A stretch of DNA of 64,000 nucleotides from Lachnospiraceae bacterium (GTDB taxonomy: Bacteria; Bacillota; Clostridia; Lachnospirales; Lachnospiraceae). Below are positions 58,920 through 64,000 of the stretch, one piece after another. The translations under genes and the position numbers were made by a program. The notes below the pieces were generated by a model. That model worked only from the letters and a program-made list of their open reading frames with translations. It made no database searches and was not told the origin of the DNA. The stretch is from positions 1 through 64,000 of the forward strand of contig JAEEVO010000005.1 in NCBI GenBank assembly GCA_016290905.1, in the 5' to 3' direction. Each line of letters begins with the position of its first letter. Position 1 is the first letter of the stretch.

Positions 58920-60083
58920 TTAAGCTTTTACCTTCCTGACAAATCTTTCTATACGTTCCAAAGCCTGTTTGATCTTTTCGATCGAATAAGCGTAGGATAT
59001 CCTTAAATAACCCTCGCCGCTGTCTCCGAACGCGGTACCGGGTACCACTGCGATCTTTTCCTCCTGTAAGAGTCTGGTTGCGAACTCTTCGGATGTCATT
59101 CCCGTGCTCTTTATGCACGGAAATACATAGAATGCACCCCTTGCTTCAAAGCATTCGAGTCCGATCCGCCTCAGCTCATGCAGGAGGAATCTTCTTCTCT
59201 GATCATAAGCTTCAGCCATCATTTCCACATCCGAATCTCCGTTCTTCAGAGCCTCTACGGCAGCATACTGGCTGTTAGTGGGTGCGCACATGATGGAAAA
59301 CTGATGCAGTTTTGTCATCTGCTTTATTATTTCTGCGGGACCTGCCGCATATCCGAGCCTCCAGCCCGTCATTGCGTAAGATTTCGAGAATCCGTTAATA
59401 ACTATGGTCCTTTCCTTCATCCCGGGCAGGGATGCTATCGATGTATGCTTTTCCCCGTAAGTAAGCTCTGCATATATCTCGTCGGATAAAACGAACAGAT
59501 CTTTCTCCTTTATTATGTCTATGATCTTCTCAAGCTCGTCCTTTGACATTACCGAACCTGTAGGGTTGTTCGGGAACGGGAGAATGAGTACCTTTGTCTT
59601 ATCGGTACAAGCCTCTTCTATCTGCTTTGACGTCAGCTTAAACTCGTCCTCGGCCTTAAGCTCGATGATGACCGGTTTTCCGCCTGCCATTATGATACAG
59701 GGCTCGTAGGATACGTAGCTGGGCTGCGGGAGAAGTACCTCATCGCCCGGTTCAAGCATTACGCGTAGTGCTATATCTATTGCCTCACTCCCGCCGATGG
59801 TAACCAGCGTCTCGGATTTCCAGTCATAAGTAAGATCGAATCTCCTGTGCAAATATCTGCATATTTCCTCTCGCAGTTCCTTTATTCCCGAGTTCGAAGT
59901 ATAATACGTTCTTCCCTTCTCCAAGGAATATATTCCTTCCTCCCTTATATGCCAGGGAGTATCAAAATCGGGCTCGCCCACGCCCAGGGAGATTGCATCC
60001 TTCATCTCCGAGACTATATCAAAAAACTTTCTTATCCCGGAGGGTTTTATCTCCGTGATCGTTTTATTTAAAGGGTTTCTCAT
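58920..60083 (-). CDS. Pyridoxal phosphate-dependent class I/II aminotransferase
   Basis: ISLGVGEPDFDTP; ILPFPNNPTGSV; NGFSKSYAMTGWRLGY. Confidence 0.96.
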   Translation of the reverse strand: MRNPLNKTITEIKPSGIRKFFDIVSEMKDAISLGVGEPDFDTPWHIREEGIYSLEKGRTYYTSNSGIKELREEICRYLHRRFDLTYDWKSETLVTIGGSEAIDIALRVMLEPGDEVLLPQPSYVSYEPCIIMAGGKPVIIELKAEDEFKLTSKQIEEACTDKTKVLILPFPNNPTGSVMSKDELEKIIDIIKEKDLFVLSDEIYAELTYGEKHTSIASLPGMKERTIVINGFSKSYAMTGWRLGYAAGPAEIIKQMTKLHQFSIMCAPTNSQYAAVEALKNGDSDVEMMAEAYDQRRRFLLHELRRIGLECFEARGAFYVFPCIKSTGMTSEEFATRLLQEEKIAVVPGTAFGDSGEGYLRISYAYSIEKIKQALERIERFVRKVKA

Positions 60084-60149
60084 TTTTGCCTCTCATTTAA
60101 AAAAATTTTTATAAGGTAATGAAATGCCTTACCATTTCATCACCCGGCA

Positions 60150-60644
60150 TCAGTAAGACATACTGATCCTGGGGTCATCGCTTTCAAACTGCATGATAAG
60201 TCCCTGGTCTTTATATTTCTTTAATACAAAATGTGTAGCCGTGCTCAGGATGGACTCCATCGGAGCAAGCTTTTCAAATACGAAACGTGATACCTCACGC
60301 ATGCTCTTTCCCCTGATTATAACGGTAAGATCAAAGCCTCCAGACATAAGATATACCGATTCGACTTCATCGAATTTGTAGATTCTTTCAGCTATCTTAT
60401 CAAAACCCTGTCCTCTCTGCGGAGTTACCTTTACCTCAATAAGTGCGGTAACCTTTTCCTCTGATACCTTATCCCAGTCAATAAGCGTAGGATAGCCGCA
60501 GATGATCTTATCCGCCTCCATCTCAGCTATCGCGGCCGTTATCTCTTCCTTGCTGCTTCCAAGCATGATCGCCAGTTCGTCAATGTCAATCTTGGCGTTC
60601 TTCGCCAGTGCCCTTAAGATTTTTTCCTTTAATTCCTTCATCAT
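60150..60644 (-). CDS. Lrp/AsnC family transcriptional regulator
   Basis: N-term HTH (ILRALAKNAKIDIDELAIMLGSSKEEI) and RAM-type C-term; beside the aminotransferase. Confidence 0.9.
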   Translation of the reverse strand: MMKELKEKILRALAKNAKIDIDELAIMLGSSKEEITAAIAEMEADKIICGYPTLIDWDKVSEEKVTALIEVKVTPQRGQGFDKIAERIYKFDEVESVYLMSGGFDLTVIIRGKSMREVSRFVFEKLAPMESILSTATHFVLKKYKDQGLIMQFESDDPRISMSY

Positions 60645-60659
60645 ATGCTCCTCATTTCT

Positions 60660-61190
60660 CTATTCTGCCTGTTTTGTCAGATACCTGACCGTATTTCCGA
60701 CAACAACCCTTGCATTTTCAGAGGTAGTATATCCGATTATGCCGGCTCTTATGCCCATATCGGCCAATTTCTCCAAAAGTGCTCCCGGGTACAATGTGAT
60801 AATAAGCATGCATCCCGTACTGTCAGATTCATACGGATTTATATCCTCATGATCGCAGAGCTCAATTGCGGCCTGATGTATGTTTATTGCAAACAGATCC
60901 GCCTTCAGCCCGCAGTCGTTTTCTTCTCCCAGCTTCCAAAGTGCTTCAAAAACGCCTCCCCTGCCGCAGGCAACCGATCCTTCAACGAGTCCCGTTTCCG
61001 CATCAGAAAAAAGCATCCCTGTTTTACTGCCCGAAAGCAAAAGCTCCCCAAGCTCCTTTTCCGCCTTTTCCAGATAACCGAAAGGATATCTTTTTAAAAG
61101 CTGTTCTCTCTTATCCTGTATTATGTCAAGCGCCGCTTTTGACGCGGCTGCTCCGGTCATGATTATGCAGTATTCTTTTTTCCCAGACAT
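60660..61190 (-). CDS. AIR synthase/HypE-like C-terminal domain protein
   Basis: ASKAALDIIQDKREQLLKRYPFGYLEKAEKEL, VACGRGGVFEALWKLGEENDCGLKADL; start tentative. Confidence 0.5.
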   Translation of the reverse strand: MSGKKEYCIIMTGAAASKAALDIIQDKREQLLKRYPFGYLEKAEKELGELLLSGSKTGMLFSDAETGLVEGSVACGRGGVFEALWKLGEENDCGLKADLFAINIHQAAIELCDHEDINPYESDSTGCMLIITLYPGALLEKLADMGIRAGIIGYTTSENARVVVGNTVRYLTKQAE

Positions 61191-61247
61191 AAATATTATT
61201 TGAATTATCCTTCTTGCTATGATATACTTACTTACAGAAAAAGGCAA

Positions 61248-61349
61248 TCAGACCAGTGACGCCACAACTCCGGCAACAAGTGCAAGGACAAGCACTATAA
61301 CAATAACAAGTGTAAAGGTTCTTCTGGTTTTTTTGCTGTAAAGGTTCAT
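61248..61349 (-). CDS. 33-aa single-TM small membrane protein (below ORF-track length cutoff)
   Basis: MNLYSKKTRRTFTLVIVIVLVLALVAGVVASLV, preceded by GGAGAAATTGAT. Confidence 0.65.
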   Translation of the reverse strand: MNLYSKKTRRTFTLVIVIVLVLALVAGVVASLV

Positions 61350-61431
61350 ATCAATTTCTCCATTCTGTAATATATATTTGGCACTTTTCTGCAGAATATG
61401 CTCCGGCAGTTAAAAGTGCGGAAAGGCTATT

Positions 61432-62049
61432 ATGAAAATACCTGTATTCGGTCTTGTAATGATCTTTGTAATATGGCTCACATATGAGTTAAAAAAACAT
61501 ACAAAGCAAGACAAGAAGGTCAGTCAGGATTTCTGGGAGCGCGAGCGTCAGTCAGGCTTTATCCCAAGGAAAAACACTTCGGACATACAGTATATAACCG
61601 TAACCGAAAGCTTTCTCCCCGAAGAACGCGGCGAAGATGACGGCGAGCTCAACGTTCTCTGTAACAGGATCCTGAGCTTTCAGGATAAAAAGATTGCCGA
61701 TCTTTCCTCCATGACCAACACTGAGCTGAAAGAGAGATACGGTACCGCCAATTTCACTTCACTTTCAGAGGTCGATTCCAATTATACATCACTCGTGCCA
61801 TTGCTCGGCAGATTGTGCGAGCTGCTTTATGACGAAGGCCGCCTGGCGGAAGCGGAAAACGCAGCCCTGTTCTGTGTCAGCTCGGGTGTCATGACCTATC
61901 CGGTGCTTTTTACTCTCGGAAATATCTATTACATGATAAACGATAGAGATAAGCTGGATGCACTTATCTCAAGCGCCGAGAATACGCCTTCGTGTCAGGA
62001 ACGTACAGTTAAAATGCTTAAGGAGCTATGCCTTAAGCTGCAGGATTAA
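61432..62049 (+). CDS. Hypothetical membrane-anchored protein with TPR-like C-terminus
   Basis: N-terminal TM (IPVFGLVMIFVIWLTYEL), then helical repeats (LLYDEGRLAEAENAALFCV). Confidence 0.7.
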   Translation: MKIPVFGLVMIFVIWLTYELKKHTKQDKKVSQDFWERERQSGFIPRKNTSDIQYITVTESFLPEERGEDDGELNVLCNRILSFQDKKIADLSSMTNTELKERYGTANFTSLSEVDSNYTSLVPLLGRLCELLYDEGRLAEAENAALFCVSSGVMTYPVLFTLGNIYYMINDRDKLDALISSAENTPSCQERTVKMLKELCLKLQD

Positions 62050-62675
62050 GCTTTCCTGCCCGGACACAGCTCGCTAAGGCCGCAGGTCTCGCACTTTGGT
62101 CTTCCGGAAATACATACGTTCCTTCCGTGATCTATCAGCTGAAGATTCAGTCTCAGCCAGTGTTCCTTTGGTATGACTTTCATAAGCTCAAACTCCGCTT
62201 TTACCGCGTCGTCCGTATCTGTCAGTCCCAAAAGGCGCGAAATCCTTTTTACATGCGTATCCACCACTATGCTGTCATCGTTGTATATATGGCAGCGTAT
62301 CACATTTGCGGTTTTTCTCCCCACTCCGGGAAGGCTGGTCAGATCTTCCAGCTTTGCGGGAACCACCCCGTTAAACTTCGTAAGCAGGACAGCCGCACAT
62401 TCTTTAATGTGTTTCGCTTTTGCCCTGAAATACCCCGCAGGCCGTACCGTTTCCTCAAGCTCGGTTATGTCGGCGGAAGCAAAGGCCTCCAGAACGGGAT
62501 ATTTTTTAAACAGCTCTCTCGTGATAATATTCACTCTCGCATCCGTACACTGTGCGCTTAATATTGTCGCAAACAGGAGCTGCCAGTCGCTCTCGTACTC
62601 CAGATAACATTTTTCATCCGGATAAAGCTCGTCAAGCTTTCCCAGGATAGCTGTGATACGCTCTTTTTTTCTCAA
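62046..62675 (-). CDS. nth: Endonuclease III
   Basis: HhH LTSLPGVGRKTANVIRCHI and Fe-S C-term CISGRPKCETCGLSELCPG. Confidence 0.97.
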   Translation of the reverse strand: MRKKERITAILGKLDELYPDEKCYLEYESDWQLLFATILSAQCTDARVNIITRELFKKYPVLEAFASADITELEETVRPAGYFRAKAKHIKECAAVLLTKFNGVVPAKLEDLTSLPGVGRKTANVIRCHIYNDDSIVVDTHVKRISRLLGLTDTDDAVKAEFELMKVIPKEHWLRLNLQLIDHGRNVCISGRPKCETCGLSELCPGRKA

Positions 62676-62705
62676 ATCTCTTCTCCGCTGATAAATTTTT
62701 ACATT

Positions 62706-64000
62706 TTATGTAAGATATGACGGCAGGTTCTTCATCAGAACTCCGGAATGCGGCTTAAGCCTAATCGTGATCACACCCTTTTCCGGCCTGTAAAGAATGG
62801 CGGACAGAGTATATCCCTCATCACTTGTTTCTATAAGCCTTACCATTGTCTCCTGATCGATCGAGCCCAGCTCCCAAACCGGGATATCCAAGGTTTCCCA
62901 CGTATCGTTATTGTTTATCGCAGTTACCAGCCTGTGTTCCCTGTCAAATCTTCCGTAACATATGATGCCGTGTCTTCCCGCAAGAAATTTCAACGATCCT
63001 GTCTTTAATGTCTCATAGTCCCTGTGTATATGTATAAGTTCTCGATGATAACGTATAAGATCATAATCCTCTCTGCCCCAAGGATATGTCCTTCTGCTGT
63101 CGGGATCCGTCCATCCGCAGACTCCCGCCTCATCTCCGTAATAAATCGTGGGAGCTCCCGGCCACGTCATCTGTATGAGCACAGCTTCCCTCATAACAGA
63201 AGGCCTTATGCCTTCAGATGCCGCAGCGCTTCCCGCCGTATTAAGCCTTCCGCATCTGCCGTTTGTCCTCGTCATGAAGCGTGAATGATCGTGATTTGAA
63301 AGTTCATTCATAGCCGTCTGCAGTGATTGACAGTTCATCCTCGACATATGGTAAAGCATGGCTCCGTAAAAAGCATCCTGATTATTGAGCAGATCCCCGC
63401 GATAATAATCGCTGTGTTTCTCAAGACCTGTCAGGAACCATGTCACAGGCTCCATGAAAGCCTCATAATTCATTATCGTATCCCACTCATCACCCTGAAG
63501 CCATTTCCATGAAGCCTCATAGTTTTCGGCAAGTATAAGTGCCTCCGGATTTGCATCCTTTACCTCCAGCCTGAACCGTTTCCAGAACTTATGGTTATAT
63601 TCTTCCGAAAATCCTAAGTCCGCAGCCACATCAAGGCGCCAGCCATCGGCATAAAAAGGTGCCGAAACCCATTTTCTTCCGATGTCGATGATATAATCCT
63701 CCAGCTCCTTTGAGCCTTCGTAATTAAGCTTTGGCAGGGTTTTGTGTCCCCACCACCCGTCATAATCATCATTGTCCGGCCATTTATCGGAATAGAACTT
63801 AAAAAAGTTCCTGTACGGACTGTCGGCACTTAAATATGCTCCGGGCTTATAGCCTCTTTCCGGTCCGTATATCTTCTGCTTATCCATCCACTTGTTAAAG
63901 GAGCCGCAATGGTTGAACACTCCGTCAAGGATAACCTTCATTCCTCTCCGGTGTACCTCGGTGACAAATTCGGCAAAGAACTTGTTGCTGGCTTCCAGAT
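62706..64000 (-). CDS. GH13 alpha-amylase family enzyme (5' end beyond window)
   Basis: MKVILDGVFNHCG; GWRLDVAADL; LSNHDHSR; frame stays open to 64000. Confidence 0.93.
   Translation of the reverse strand, partial: LEASNKFFAEFVTEVHRRGMKVILDGVFNHCGSFNKWMDKQKIYGPERGYKPGAYLSADSPYRNFFKFYSDKWPDNDDYDGWWGHKTLPKLNYEGSKELEDYIIDIGRKWVSAPFYADGWRLDVAADLGFSEEYNHKFWKRFRLEVKDANPEALILAENYEASWKWLQGDEWDTIMNYEAFMEPVTWFLTGLEKHSDYYRGDLLNNQDAFYGAMLYHMSRMNCQSLQTAMNELSNHDHSRFMTRTNGRCGRLNTAGSAAASEGIRPSVMREAVLIQMTWPGAPTIYYGDEAGVCGWTDPDSRRTYPWGREDYDLIRYHRELIHIHRDYETLKTGSLKFLAGRHGIICYGRFDREHRLVTAINNNDTWETLDIPVWELGSIDQETMVRLIETSDEGYTLSAILYRPEKGVITIRLKPHSGVLMKNLPSYLT

Noticed and set aside
1-64000. CRISPR array, prophage, transposon, tRNA or rRNA
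   Set aside because: No regularly spaced direct repeats, integrase/transposase, or rRNA-like sequence recognised; tRNA absence is by eye only and should be confirmed with tRNAscan-SE.

Overview
The window is a contiguous chromosomal stretch of a motile, low/medium-GC Firmicute, most likely Lachnospiraceae-like (judged from gene content and protein style only). It contains: (i) a late flagellar cluster on the minus strand (flgM-flgN-flgK-flgK2-flgL-fliW-csrA-flaG-fliD-fliS) with three sigma28-type promoters and one internal sigmaA promoter; (ii) hslO, a methyltransferase, addA, addB and uvrC; (iii) a PqqD-like/HPr-kinase-like fusion next to an S26-type peptidase; (iv) an exopolysaccharide-type glycosyltransferase, flippase and acyltransferase operon that also carries a GH43-like protein and a DJ-1 protein; (v) a lipoprotein with a zincin motif; (vi) glgP and a T-box-regulated ileS; (vii) an AraC regulator, mecA, and a Ser/Thr kinase fused to a CpaE/TadZ-like ATPase domain plus a second stand-alone ATPase; (viii) a lipid kinase, rhomboid, uxuB/uxuA, a YhaM-type nuclease, a catalytically degenerate HtrA-PDZ protein, a two-component system, mutS2, trmL, trxA, an aminotransferase, an Lrp regulator, nth and a GH13 enzyme cut by the window edge. 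No CRISPR array, prophage, transposase, rRNA or tRNA was recognised. The best candidates for undescribed biology are the long structured, GGA-rich flaG leader, the kinase/TadZ-like pair, the PqqD-HPrK/S26 cassette, the pseudo-HtrA protein, the paired repeats at the addA and addB 3' ends, and a 33-aa membrane peptide missing from the ORF track. All family calls come from reading motifs; no database search was run.
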